Of a stretch of 64,000 bases of DNA, positions 28,244-36,925 are shown one piece after another. Position 1 is the first letter of the stretch, and every line of letters starts with the position of its first letter. A program made the position numbers and the translations under genes. This DNA is from Sulfobacillus acidophilus DSM 10332 (GTDB lineage Bacteria; Bacillota; Sulfobacillia; Sulfobacillales; Sulfobacillaceae): NCBI GenBank assembly GCA_000237975.1, contig CP003179.1, positions 3,006,270 through 3,070,269 on the forward strand, written 5' to 3'. Under the pieces are notes generated by a model that saw nothing but the letters and a program-made list of their open reading frames with translations, searched no databases and was not told the origin of the DNA.

Positions 28244-28783
28244 GTGGATAACTTTTGGTCACGTGCTCTGATGGCGGGATTCGGTTTGCTGATATTCTCA
28301 GGATGCGGGACCGTCCCGAGACAAGTTACGGCCGCCCACGACCGTTTACCCGACTCCACGATCACAAAAAAGCCCCCTCAATTCATCTTATACGGCGTCA
28401 TTCCCTTAGCTAACGGCATCCAACTGATTTTGAAATACGATCATACCCCCCGTCGGGTTACGCTCGATGATTTTCGGGATATGCGATTGACCCGTCACGG
28501 ACGGCAATGGTCAGCGCTTTTGTTACGAGCAAGCGTCATCACCCACCAACATTTTCGATTTCCACCACCGTATCCGCTAGTAATGGATCGCACCATGTCT
28601 ATTTACACATCCTGGGTCAAAACTGTAGAGTTTCAGCAAGTCAGTTCAGGGGTTCTGATAACGTGCACCTTGTTCCCTTCTGCTTTTCACACTCAGCTAC
28701 TTACCAGTCCGACGGGGTTTGCTTGGGTTTTTGAGGGCCATCGGTTGTCCCGGTTCTTAGGAAAAGCCCGAGTCGCCAAATAA
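28244..28783 (+). CDS. Small lipoprotein of unknown function
   Basis: The GTG at 28244 is chosen because AAGGAGG lies 5 bases upstream; the product has 179 residues. A signal peptide with lipobox FSGC marks an exported lipoprotein. The remainder shows alternating beta strands with no recognised domain. It lies 200 bases after the PIG-V-like gene on the same strand. Confidence 0.6.
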   Translation: MDNFWSRALMAGFGLLIFSGCGTVPRQVTAAHDRLPDSTITKKPPQFILYGVIPLANGIQLILKYDHTPRRVTLDDFRDMRLTRHGRQWSALLLRASVITHQHFRFPPPYPLVMDRTMSIYTSWVKTVEFQQVSSGVLITCTLFPSAFHTQLLTSPTGFAWVFEGHRLSRFLGKARVAK

Positions 28784-29156
28784 GAAAACGAACGAGGGAC
28801 CTAGCTATATCCGCTATCCAAGCGGATCTCAGGCTAAAGTATTGAATTTGTCCCCCTGGGGGAGCTTCGGCCGTGTTAATCGTCATGAGCAGAAACGGAG
28901 GACCCGCCAAGATTTTATAATCGAGACCCGCGCTTTTCCACCGGGTTGCCCCAGCATACCAACCCCCGACCGACAAACGGTTGTTCCTCAATCCTTCCCC
29001 GCCATCGTCCAATCGGCGGCGTTTGAATACAGAGCAGATGCAACCCGCGTTGTACTCAACGCCAGAAGATTTGGCACATCCGATATGGGTCTTCGGTGGT
29101 AAGTACTGGCGGGTATTCTGTAAGACGTTGGTGCCACGGCCGTCCCAAACACCCCC
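28784..29156. other. Intergenic stretch with no recognised feature
   Basis: These 373 bases separate a lipoprotein gene from the end of the NTPase gene. I see no credible gene, no RNA fold that I can name and no clear terminator. It may mark the boundary between ordinary chromosome and the mobile island. Confidence 0.5.
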
Positions 29157-30146
29157 TCAACGGCGTTGCCACCACCGGCGCGGATTTAAGCGCATACCCA
29201 AAAACCTTTCGGTTTCTTCCAAGTGCAAAATTAACGACAATTGGGCCTGCTGGATAACGAGATAACTCGGTAAGGTCTTGCGCCACCGCCCCAGTTCCGT
29301 CTGGCTACTGGCTTCCAACACGAGTTGATGGGCGGCCCGATCAATCCGAAACATCTGGGGTCGTGTTTGCCATAGATTGATCAGGGTTTCTCGGATATGC
29401 CCGTCCGGCGCAGCCAAATAATCATCCAACCTTAAGACGCGAGCCCACGGCGGCGTTGTGCCCAAGGCCTCGCTCAACACCTCCAGTAGCACGGAAGACG
29501 CGGTTTGATAAGGGTCCGGCGGTTCTGGATTGTCCCATTGCGGTGCCAAGTCGGCTAAATCCGGCAGCACGCGGCCCAGATAGGCGCGATAGAGCGCCGT
29601 GCCCACCTGTTGCTGAATCTGGCGGGTATAACGATCCTTAGCCGCCGCGCTCACGGGGATACTCGCGGCAATCGGCACCACATAGGCCCGTTTGGTTACC
29701 TCCGTCGCTAGACCGTCAATGTCCGCATTGGCGCTAAACACAAGGCACGGGGCCGGCAGGGTGTCGAAGTAGTCGGTGCTTTTGATGAGTTCAACCGCAT
29801 GGCGCTGAAAGCGATCCCGCTGAATGTCGTCCACGACCATCGGCAAGGCCTGGGCCCGTTTCGCCCATGCAGCATAGGCCGTCTTGGTGAAGTCTCCGCC
29901 AGGAACCAACACATCGAGGCCCGTCATAAGCCGCAAAACCGTTTTCAAAAAGTCGGTTTTACCGGCATTGCTCTTACCGTACACAATAGCCGTCATGGGA
30001 TATAGATAGCCGTGATGGCCATGTCCAATGGCTTGGATGCGCAGAAGCGGCAACGCCGGGGCCAGAAACAACCAGTTGAGGAGCGCATAATATTGGCGTT
30101 GCAACTCTCCGGGCGCACTCCCCACGAACCGATTAAAATCCCGCAA
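29157..30146 (-). pseudogene. P-loop NTPase domain, C-terminal part of a PLD-NTPase protein
   Basis: The 329-residue frame has Walker A YGKSNAGKTDFLKT near residue 58, a Walker B-like segment ALPMVVDDIQ, and a sensor-like SANADIDG, the spacing of superfamily III helicase/primase-type ATPases of plasmids and phages. It overlaps the PLD frame by 14 bases in a different frame, at a run of four T. The residues on either side (ELLAQYF and RDFNRFVGS) read as one protein if a single base is added or removed, so this is probably the second half of one gene of about 670 residues. Role unknown: replication or defence of a mobile element is possible. Confidence 0.6.
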
Positions 30147-30974
30147 AATACTGCGCTAAGAGCTCGGCGTCGTGGCGGACCTCCTCCCCATCAGGACCGA
30201 GGTCCATGTCGCGGCCCGCAAAGCGGCACACCATCGGATCGCCCCACATGATCTCCCAACGCGGCACGGCCTCGGAATCCGGCGCTTTGGCGGCTTGACG
30301 GCTGTGCCAATCCACGGCGATTCGGTGAATGGCGTCCGGGGCGATAACCGTGGCGCCTTGAGGGCCGACCGGCAAGGGAACGTCACGATAACGATCCCGC
30401 AAGGCATCCGCCCGGACGATAACCGCCCGGGCCATATCCGCCTCTGGGACTTGCCCCTCATGATACTCAACCACTACAGCTTGCCGTGTCTGAATGACCT
30501 CATGGATTACCGGGATATCTTCCATATCCATTGGATCGTGTTGGAGAAGCACGCGTGGTGCGATCGGGCTCGCGGCGTCCGCAATGCGACGCCAGTCCCG
30601 CTGGAAAAACATCCATGCAACAGAGTCATCAAACACGATCAGGTTTTCCCATTGATGGCCGCCCAAACCCGGTGTCGATAAGTTGGCCGATCCCACAATC
30701 ACCCGCGGCGGACGATTCCTGCCCGAGAGCAAAAACGTCTTTTTATGGGAGACGTGTCGGGTCAGCGTCCGAAAGGTGATGGAGCCGTCTCTTAATGCCG
30801 CCAGCACCGCTTGATGCTGCGGCGCGAGTTGCTGGACGACTTGTTGCACCTGCTCTGCCACCGTCTGTTGCAAGGCCATCAAGTCCGCAATCCCCTGCGG
30901 CACGATTTCCGCATACCCGAAGACGATGTCGACCTGCCGAAACCACGGCAAAATGCGGGCAATTAAGGGTAAAC
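30133..30974 (-). pseudogene. Phospholipase D-like nuclease domain, middle part of a PLD-NTPase protein
   Basis: The frame has a single visible HKD motif: HVSHKKTF followed by VIVGSANLSTPGLGG and a terminal WENLIVFDD segment, the pattern of PLD-family DNA-processing domains. The 5' side is cut at 30974 by IS630 insertion. The sequence beyond the IS (32210 onward) continues the same protein in frame (segment EEWTVEDLFQGYEIL, then ALTYSTSLPLIARIL across the junction). The gene is thus broken by the IS, by a TGA in the N-terminal part and by the frameshift before the NTPase part. Confidence 0.65.
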
Positions 30975-30976
30975 TA

Positions 30977-32207
30977 GTAGATCGATTCCTTAATACGTGA
31001 CTTAGCGAGGGAGGTATGGTATGGTGAATAAAACCATCACGGAGGTTTTGCCGATGTCCGCCTCACGGCGTCTCCCCCCACTCTCCCTCACCGACGCGGA
31101 TCGTACCTACTTGACGCAACGGGCGCACAGCCGCTCGGCGCGTCACGCGGAAGTCATCCGGGCGCAAATGCTGCTCGCGTATGCCGATGGCGAACCCGTG
31201 CAGGCGATTGCGGACCGGCTGCAGATGGCCCGTAATGCCGTGCGCCGTTGCGTCGCGAAAGCGCTCGCTCTGGGGCCGCGCCAAGCCTTGAAGGATCTGC
31301 CGCGGCCGGGACGGCCCCGCCAAATTACCCCGGAAGCCCGCGCCTGGATTGTCAGCCTCGCCTGTCAGAAGCCTAAGGATCTGGGCTTGGCCCCGGAATT
31401 TTGGTCGGAATCCTTGTTGGCGCAATATGTGCGTGAACACGCGGTGGCCGCCGGCCACCCCAGTGTCCAATGGGTGCAACAGGGCACAATTTCCAAGCTG
31501 TTGGCGGAGCACGAACTGCATCCGCACCGCATGACCTATTATCTGCAACGCCGGGACCCCGAATTCGAGGCCAAGATGGTCCAAGTGCTCCACGTCTACC
31601 AGCCAGTCGAATTCACCTTCGATGATGACGGACAGCCCACCGTCCGGTGGTCATCCGATGAAAAGCCCGGCATTCAAGCGCTCGGGTCCACGGCGCCCGA
31701 CCGGGCGCCACAGCCCGCAACCGGCCAGGGCACCTGGCAACGGGACCACGAATATGTCCGGCACGGCACGGTGAGCCTCTTGGCCGGGATCGATCTCGCG
31801 ACCGGCGAAATCCTGGGCTTGGTCCGCCCCCGCCATCGAAGCGCCGAGTTCGTCGAGTTTTTGCCAGCGCTTGACCAGAAATATCCCACGGGGGTCAAGA
31901 TTCAAATCATCCTGGATAATCCTCCGCCCACACTTCGCGCGAAACCCGTGCCTATTTAGCGACGGTGCCCAATCGCTTTGACTTCGTCTTTACGCCGAAA
32001 CATGCGTCATGGCTGAACCTGATCGAGGTGTTTTTTGCGAAGTTGTCGAAACAATTACTGAAGGGAATCCGGGTGAACTCCACGGACGAACTGGCCGACC
32101 GGATGTTAGCATATATTGATTGGCTCAATCAGGATCCCGTGCCGTTTCGTTGGCGGTGGACTCCGAAGGACGTCGAGGATGCGCACGTTATTTAGGAATG
32201 GCTATAC
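30977..32207 (+). mobile_element. IS630-family element, copy 1
   Basis: Comparison with the second copy at 61293 fixes the ends: 1231 bp beginning GTAGATCGATTCC and ending GGAATGGCTATAC, imperfect inverted repeats, flanked by TA on both sides as usual for the IS630/Tc1-mariner group. It interrupts the PLD-NTPase gene. It is one base shorter than copy 2. Confidence 0.92.
31021..32195 (+). pseudogene. IS630 transposase, frameshifted
   Basis: The protein matches copy 2 (391 residues) up to the second catalytic region, where one A is missing near 31922 (DNHSAHTS becomes DNPPPTLR) and the frame ends at 31959. The rest (VFTPKHASWLNLIEVFFAKL with the catalytic E) continues in the next frame to 32195. 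The first catalytic Asp lies in SSDEKPGIQ. Confidence 0.88.
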
Positions 32208-32209
32208 TA

Positions 32210-32370
32210 GTCGAATACGTGAGCGCTTGAAGGATCTCATAGCCCTGAAACAAGTCCTCGACGGTCCACTCTTCAGTTCCCGCCCATCGAGCTCAAACGA
32301 CCGTTAAGCCTGACGTCGCGGAATCGAAAAGGGACGGCGTATCCGAAACAATCGGCGATTTGCGGGGCAT
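32210..32370 (-). pseudogene. N-terminal part of the PLD-NTPase gene
   Basis: An ATG at 32370 with GAGGTGAAGAG upstream starts MPRKSPIVSDTPSLFDSA; a TGA follows at codon 26, after which the same frame continues without a stop (ARWAGTEEWTVEDLFQGYE) to the IS630 edge and joins the PLD frame on the other side. If the TGA is a recent mutation, this is the true start of the gene. Confidence 0.55.
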
Positions 32371-32379
32371 CTCTTCACC

Positions 32380-32553
32380 TCGGTTCCTTTGGCGGGACGG
32401 CAACGTGTTCGCGGGCCATCCGCTCGTCGACAGCCTGGCGGATGTAGGCCATGCAGGATTTCCCAGCCGCTTTGGCAGCTCGACACGGGCGACCCAATCC
32501 CGCCGGGCCCGGATCGTAATTTTCAGATTATCGGGTGCGTGTCGATCGGCCAT
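32380..32553 (-). pseudogene. Small ribbon-helix-helix-like protein gene, frameshifted
   Basis: An ATG with GGAGGAATATCG upstream begins MADRHAPDNLKITIRARRDW; after about codon 23 the matching continuation (AAKAAGKSCMAYIRQAVDER) lies in another frame and stops just before the PLD gene start. The beta-strand followed by two helices recalls Arc/CopG regulators, which often precede and regulate plasmid or toxin-type genes. Spacing suggests an operon with the PLD-NTPase gene. Confidence 0.45.
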
Positions 32554-33050
32554 CGATATTCCTCCGACCCGATTATCACGTGTGGACGGTCCACTTGTCT
32601 AGAAAAACTTTCCACAAACTGGATGAAGTCGCCCTGAATCCGCGGCTAACGATATGGAGGGTGAGTTCGTGGTTAGGACCGTGATGCGCGGCCTCCCTGG
32701 CTGGACATCACGAAACTCGCCTGGGTGTTCGGGCAGGCCTGGCTAGCGGCTCACCTCTCATCCACCCTCGGCGGCTTGACCGGCGGTGGCTAGTAAGTTG
32801 TTATCGTTTTTTCACCTCGGGAGTCAAATCAGACAGTGTCGATCCCGAATCCTTTGTAGTCCAATGCATTCCAGCTATTTTGGCCGTATTGCATCGGTGT
32901 TGTAACCTTTTTGCGGAGGTCGTTTTGTTGTGTTGCGCCCGTGTTGCTTTTGGGTTCGAAAAAGTCAGCCTGGCATAATCGCAGATTTCGGAAATGATTG
33001 ACCACCCTGTTCGGAAACGTCTTACCACGGCAGTCGGAAATTTGTCCGGC
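32554..33050. other. Intergenic stretch with short unrecognised coding scraps
   Basis: The segment 32690-32792 can be read as a short helical tail (DITKLAWVFGQAWLAAHL) ending in a glycine-rich tip, without a start. Nothing else is identified. The sequence looks like degraded mobile-element DNA. Confidence 0.3.
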
Positions 33051-33300
33051 GCTATCATTTACGATCGCGTCCTGCCATTGATGGATTTGGAACGCGGCTC
33101 GATTTTGAGCTTGGGTGGCCGGCGAATCATCCCTGTCGTCATGGACAGGTATCATCGGGAGCGGGTGGGTTTATCTGAGGGCAAACGGCCCAGATCTATC
33201 GGGATGGTGCGTTCTTTCTGGCCGTCGTCGTCCATTTACCCGAACCGGCCGCTTCAGCCTGACGACTAGTTGGGCGTGAATCTGGAATTATGAGGCAGAG
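33050..33300 (+). pseudogene. Internal fragment of a TnpB (IS200/IS605) gene
   Basis: One frame reads GGRRIIPVVMDRYHRERV, and after a frameshift the next reads YRDGAFFLAVVVHLPEPAA, then LGVNLEL. This is the strand-rich middle of TnpB that precedes the first RuvC aspartate. Both ends are lost. It lies next to an IS3 element. Confidence 0.6.
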
Positions 33301-33434
33301 GATTCGGCCAAACCTAAGGCGTCAAGTACTCTGCGTCTAGCTTATCACCGAATCCGCAACACTGAAACCGGTTTGGCCCCCGTTTTTTTGACACGAGCGT
33401 TCTCTCTAGGGCATTCGCTCCCATTTTGGGGCGA

Positions 33435-34391
33435 TTACGCACACAACGGGGTCCACTGTGCTTGGCCGTTCGCCACGGCGTGCCGCATTTGGGCAGGAGA
33501 CCGATACCCTAAGGCTCCGTGCAGGCGGCGCTGGTTATAAAACGCAATCCACCGGGTGACCGCCGCGTAGGCTTCGGCATAGGTCGCAAATTCCTGACTC
33601 AGACATTCGCGGTCTAACAGGGCATGCCAGGCCTCAATATAGGCGTTGGCGTTCGGCGTCGCCACGGGAATCCGTTCGTGGGTCAAGCCGAAGGCTTGAC
33701 ACTGGGCTTCGAACACGTGAGCCGTAAATTGAGGGCCATTATCGGTGCGAATCACGGGCGGTTCCGGACCCCATTCGGTCTGGCGGGCCTGGACGGCTCG
33801 TTGAAGCGTCTGGGCGGCGTCCGCCGCCCGGCAGGTCAGCCCAATGTGATAGGCCACGATACTCCGGTCACAGACATCTAAAATCGCTTGGACGTAGAAA
33901 AAACGGTCTTCGCCCGCAATATATCCGTAGGTGATGTCCGTTTGCCACAGCTGGTTCGGTCGCGTGATGACCCAATTCCGGGCCAATTTGCGCGGATAGC
34001 GCGATTTCGGGGGGCGATCGGGCCAGAGCAAGTGCCAAGCCTTCATCAGCCGATAGACCTTTTTCGGATTGATGATCAACCCATACTGTTGGCGTAAGAC
34101 CGCCGTGACTTTCCGATAGCCATACCAGGGATTTTCCTGCTCCAAAATGGCCAGAATCCACGCCATGATTTGGTCGTCGGACACCGCATGCCCGGTTTGG
34201 GTGGTGCTATAGCCCACAGGGGCGCGGCCGACGGCCGCGCGCCGTCGGTCTTCGGACGGGTTGAGCTGCCGCCGGCGCCAGGCATAATAACTCCCGCGCG
34301 GGAGATGCACGGTCGCACACCAGACTTGCAGGGGCACCTGGGGGTACGCCTCAGCCCATGCATGCACCTGTTCACATAATTCTGTCACCAC
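33435..34391 (-). CDS. IS3-family transposase OrfB (DDE integrase)
   Basis: The 318-residue frame has the HTH_21 region and an rve integrase core with D (WQTDITYGY), D (RTDNGPQFTA) and E (NAYIEAWHALLDRE) in the usual spacing. The start overlaps the end of orfA. As in other IS3 elements, the active enzyme is probably an OrfAB fusion made by frameshifting at the A5G4 run where the frames meet. Confidence 0.92.
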   Translation of the reverse strand: MVTELCEQVHAWAEAYPQVPLQVWCATVHLPRGSYYAWRRRQLNPSEDRRRAAVGRAPVGYSTTQTGHAVSDDQIMAWILAILEQENPWYGYRKVTAVLRQQYGLIINPKKVYRLMKAWHLLWPDRPPKSRYPRKLARNWVITRPNQLWQTDITYGYIAGEDRFFYVQAILDVCDRSIVAYHIGLTCRAADAAQTLQRAVQARQTEWGPEPPVIRTDNGPQFTAHVFEAQCQAFGLTHERIPVATPNANAYIEAWHALLDRECLSQEFATYAEAYAAVTRWIAFYNQRRLHGALGYRSPAQMRHAVANGQAQWTPLCA

Positions 34392-34714
34392 CGCATCCCC
34401 TTTTTGCGGAGAAAATCCTGGAGCATCGCAATTTGAAGGTCGCGCTCCGCTAACAGCCGCTTTAGGCGCACGTTTTCTTCGGCTAACGACAAGGCTTGCG
34501 GATCCGGATATTCTGCGGTTAAGGCTTCCCGGACCCAGCGGCGCACCATGGAGGGGTTCAGCTGATGTTGCCGGGCTACCAGGGCCGCATTACCGGTTTC
34601 TCGTACTTCGCGTACCACTTGCTGTTTAAATTCGGGTGCATAGGTTTGACTCATCGGAATCATAGCCTCTCCTTTACCTGTTTTTACGGTATCAAGAGAG
34701 ATCGCTTTTGTCAT
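34385..34714 (-). CDS. IS3-family transposase OrfA (HTH protein)
   Basis: This 109-residue protein has the HTH_8 pattern (YAPEFKQQVVREVRETGN, then ALVARQHQLNPSMVRRWVRE) and a leucine-rich coiled coil (LAEENVRLKRLLAERDLQIA). It binds the element ends and ends in the A5G4 overlap with orfB. Confidence 0.9.
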   Translation of the reverse strand: MTKAISLDTVKTGKGEAMIPMSQTYAPEFKQQVVREVRETGNAALVARQHQLNPSMVRRWVREALTAEYPDPQALSLAEENVRLKRLLAERDLQIAMLQDFLRKKGMRW

Positions 34715-34735
34715 GCTTTCTTAAGGGGCTAAAAA

Positions 34736-35367
34736 GGGCCCACGTAAAGATGAGCCATAACCGATCCCATCGGTCCGCACGGGTGAGACGGACCCCACGG
34801 AGGCGAAAGCCGCCGCGCTCGCCATTTTTGCTGTCCTTAAACAGCTCTTCGATTTGAAACCGTCGCGCATACGCCCGAATAATTTGGTCCGCCGTCAAGT
34901 GTCCACAATTCGTGACGAGAAACCAGGGTTCTTGTTGCCCTTCGGCCCACGTGGCCACAAGCCGCCAGACTTGACGCGCGGCCTTGCCGATCCGAATTGC
35001 CGCCCAATCGCCCCATCGCGTCCGAGTCGTGGCGTATTCATCCAAACGACCGTGATAGTCTGGCGTTTCAATCCACCGATCCCCCTTGAGGCGAATGATC
35101 CATTTCCACCCCGCGGCGTGCGCCGCGGCGAGGAATGACGCTGAACAAAATCCGCGATCAGCGAGCAAGACGGGCGTGCACGTCGGAGGGAATAAGGGCC
35201 GAAGTCGTTGAATAAAACTCCGTTCGATCGCTCCCTGCCGGAGCGTGAGGTCGGCTTTGGCCACCGTTTGCGTAAAGACCGGCACCGCCCGGCCTTGCCG
35301 ACTGACTAGGGCGGCTACCAAGGTTTGATGGCCATCATGGCAATCGGTCCAATCCAGGATTACATGG
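34736..35367 (-). pseudogene. C-terminal part of an IS4-family transposase
   Basis: The frame reads VILDWTDCHDGHQTLVAAL, later VLLADRGFCSASFLAAA and the YREK-like region YARRFQIEELFKDSK, the hallmarks of IS4 DDE transposases. Its N-terminal part is at 39916-40196. Between them sits the DUF6431 transposon, flanked by ACATGG on both sides; removing it gives the continuous GRRWVHVILDWTD. The 3' end is cut by IS3 copy 1 after TWALF. Confidence 0.87.
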
Positions 35368-35588
35368 TGTAGAGTCTCACATTTTTTGACCGTTTTTTGA
35401 GAGGGTTGTCCCACAATGTTTGACGGGGAACAACCCCATCCTCACGGCGGCCCCAAGGCGTAGCCCCAGGGCCATCCTTCGATTGCGGCTTGCCTACCAA
35501 ACAATCCGGGGCAAAAACTTGATTCCCTCGGCCCCAGAGACATGAAATAAAATTGGCTTTTTTATTTCCGGCCGGAAAGGAGCGGACA

Positions 35589-35634
35589 AAAAACAACAGG
35601 CTGCTCGTCTTGGCGGACCGCAGCCTGCTGTTGC
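35589..35634 (+). repeat. Hairpin directly before the DUF6431 gene
   Basis: CAACAGGCTGC and GCAGCCTGTTG-like arms (written on the plus strand as CAACAGGCTGC ... GCAGCCTGCTGTTG) form a stem of about 11 bp. It lies between a GAAAGGAG motif at 35574 and the GTG start at 35637. Member 2 has a different-sequence hairpin at the same place, so structure rather than sequence is kept. Confidence 0.55.
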
Positions 35635-35636
35635 TC

Positions 35637-36314
35637 GTGAATCCGAGTACTCTTACTTTACCCGATTTCGGGACCCTTGTCACGCGTTACCAGACCTTTT
35701 TAGCGACCCAGGAAACCCGATACCGTCCCTGTCCCCAGTGTCAGGGCTGGCGAGCGCGCCATGGCTGGCGCGCCCGGAACGTCCTGGGCGCCCCGGGACA
35801 GTGGGGGCGTTTGGCGCTGCTCCGATTGCGCTGCCGGCCCTGCCACACGGTCGAGACCGTGTTCCCCCCGTGGCTCTTGCCCTATGAAAGTTGGACGGTC
35901 CCCGTCTTGGATGCCGTGTTGACGGCCGTGGCGACGGAGGGGCAGTCGTGGCGCCAGATCGCCACGTTTTGGCAGGTCGAGGTGACGGCCGTCAAGCGCC
36001 GCTGGCGCCGCTGGGATCCCCAGTTGCCGGCCTTTCGCCAACAGGTTCATCAAGTGTTGCAAACGTGGCAGATCGCGACGCCGTGGCGCACCTGGCACCC
36101 CCCGCCCGCGGCGCGCGCCGCGGATTGGGGGTGGTTGCAACTCTGCTGGCAGGCTGTGGCCCTCGTGTTGGGAGCCGTGCGGGAATTGGGCACCCCGACG
36201 GGGTTCGTGACCTGGCGGACCTGGGTGCCCACCGGGTTACCCGGCGGCGTCCTTCCCCTCCATACCCACCTCAGTCGGCGGCTGGGTCGCACGCCCGCGG
36301 GGTTTCCACCCTGA
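35637..36314 (+). CDS. DUF6431-like zinc-ribbon protein of a transposon
   Basis: The GTG start is chosen by comparison with member 2, which shares the GTG followed by (A)ATCCGAGT; the product has 225 residues. A CPQC ... CRPC pair at about residues 32-72 forms a probable zinc ribbon, followed by the conserved HTVETVFPPWLLPYE and a helix-turn-helix-like segment (SWRQIATFWQVEVTAVKRR). I assign DUF6431 from memory of such C-x2-C proteins found beside DDE/ExeA pairs. It may help choose targets or bind ends, as TniQ/TnsD do; this is inference. Confidence 0.65.
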   Translation: MNPSTLTLPDFGTLVTRYQTFLATQETRYRPCPQCQGWRARHGWRARNVLGAPGQWGRLALLRLRCRPCHTVETVFPPWLLPYESWTVPVLDAVLTAVATEGQSWRQIATFWQVEVTAVKRRWRRWDPQLPAFRQQVHQVLQTWQIATPWRTWHPPPAARAADWGWLQLCWQAVALVLGAVRELGTPTGFVTWRTWVPTGLPGGVLPLHTHLSRRLGRTPAGFPP

Positions 36315-36376
36315 TTGATCTCTCCCCAGGCCGTCCGGTTCGCCGTACGGTCAGGGGGAAAGGAGTGGAAAGCCTC

Positions 36377-36925
36377 ATGACAAACGCAGAACGGGACGCG
36401 TGGGCGTTGTTTCGCTATCGGCTCATCAGCCCGCTCTTGGATCCGGCTGTCTCGGCCGCCGATCGAGCCGCCTATTGGGCCTTTTTACGCGATCATCCCC
36501 CGACCACGCCGGATGGCCAGGTGTGGGTCCCCTCTTCCCGGAGTATCCAGCGCTATTGTGCCGCCTATCGGGCGGGCGGCCTGGACGCCTTACGCCCCCA
36601 ACGCCGCCGCGACCATGGGACGCGCCGGGCGTTTTCCGACCCCCTCTGGGTGCAGGCGGTGGCCCTGAAGCGGGAAGTTCCAGAACGCAGCGCAGATCAG
36701 GTCTTGGCCCTTTTGCGGGCGTGGGCTCCCACCGCGGGGCTCGACCCCGGCCTTGTGGACCGCATGCGCCGGTCGACCCTGTATCGGCACTGGGCATCCG
36801 CGGGCATCACCCGGCGGCGCTTGCGCACCGCGGCGCCCAAACGCTATCGGCGCTGGGAAGCGCCGGAGCCGGGGGCGCTCCCCAGCGCCTGTATGTGGAC
36901 AACGGGGGGCCCTATAGCAGTGATC
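36377..36925 (+). pseudogene. DDE (Tn552/IS481-like) transposase, N-terminal part
   Basis: The ATG has AAAGGAG upstream and lies 62 bases after the DUF6431 gene. Helix-turn-helix segments are visible (SSRSIQRYCAAYRAGGLDAL, SADQVLALLRAW). After APEPGAL about 60 codons are missing, including the first catalytic Asp, and the frame shifts so that the second catalytic region LYVDNGGPYSSD is read in another frame. IS256 copy A then interrupts it at 36925 with a 9-bp duplication GCAGTGATC. Confidence 0.8.

Larger units (their letters stand above)
33369..34735 (-). mobile_element. IS3-family element, copy 1
   Basis: Comparison of three copies fixes the ends: 1367 bp with terminal sequences TTTTTAGCCCC at the orfA side and CGGTTTGGCCCC at the orfB side. 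Copy 1 has the best preserved genes. Unlike copies 2 and 3 it has no flanking duplication: a TnpB fragment lies on one side and an IS4 transposase on the other, so its flanks were rearranged after insertion. Confidence 0.9.

Noticed and set aside
32994-33269. A 91-residue hypothetical gene
   Set aside because: It is better explained as a frameshifted internal piece of TnpB.
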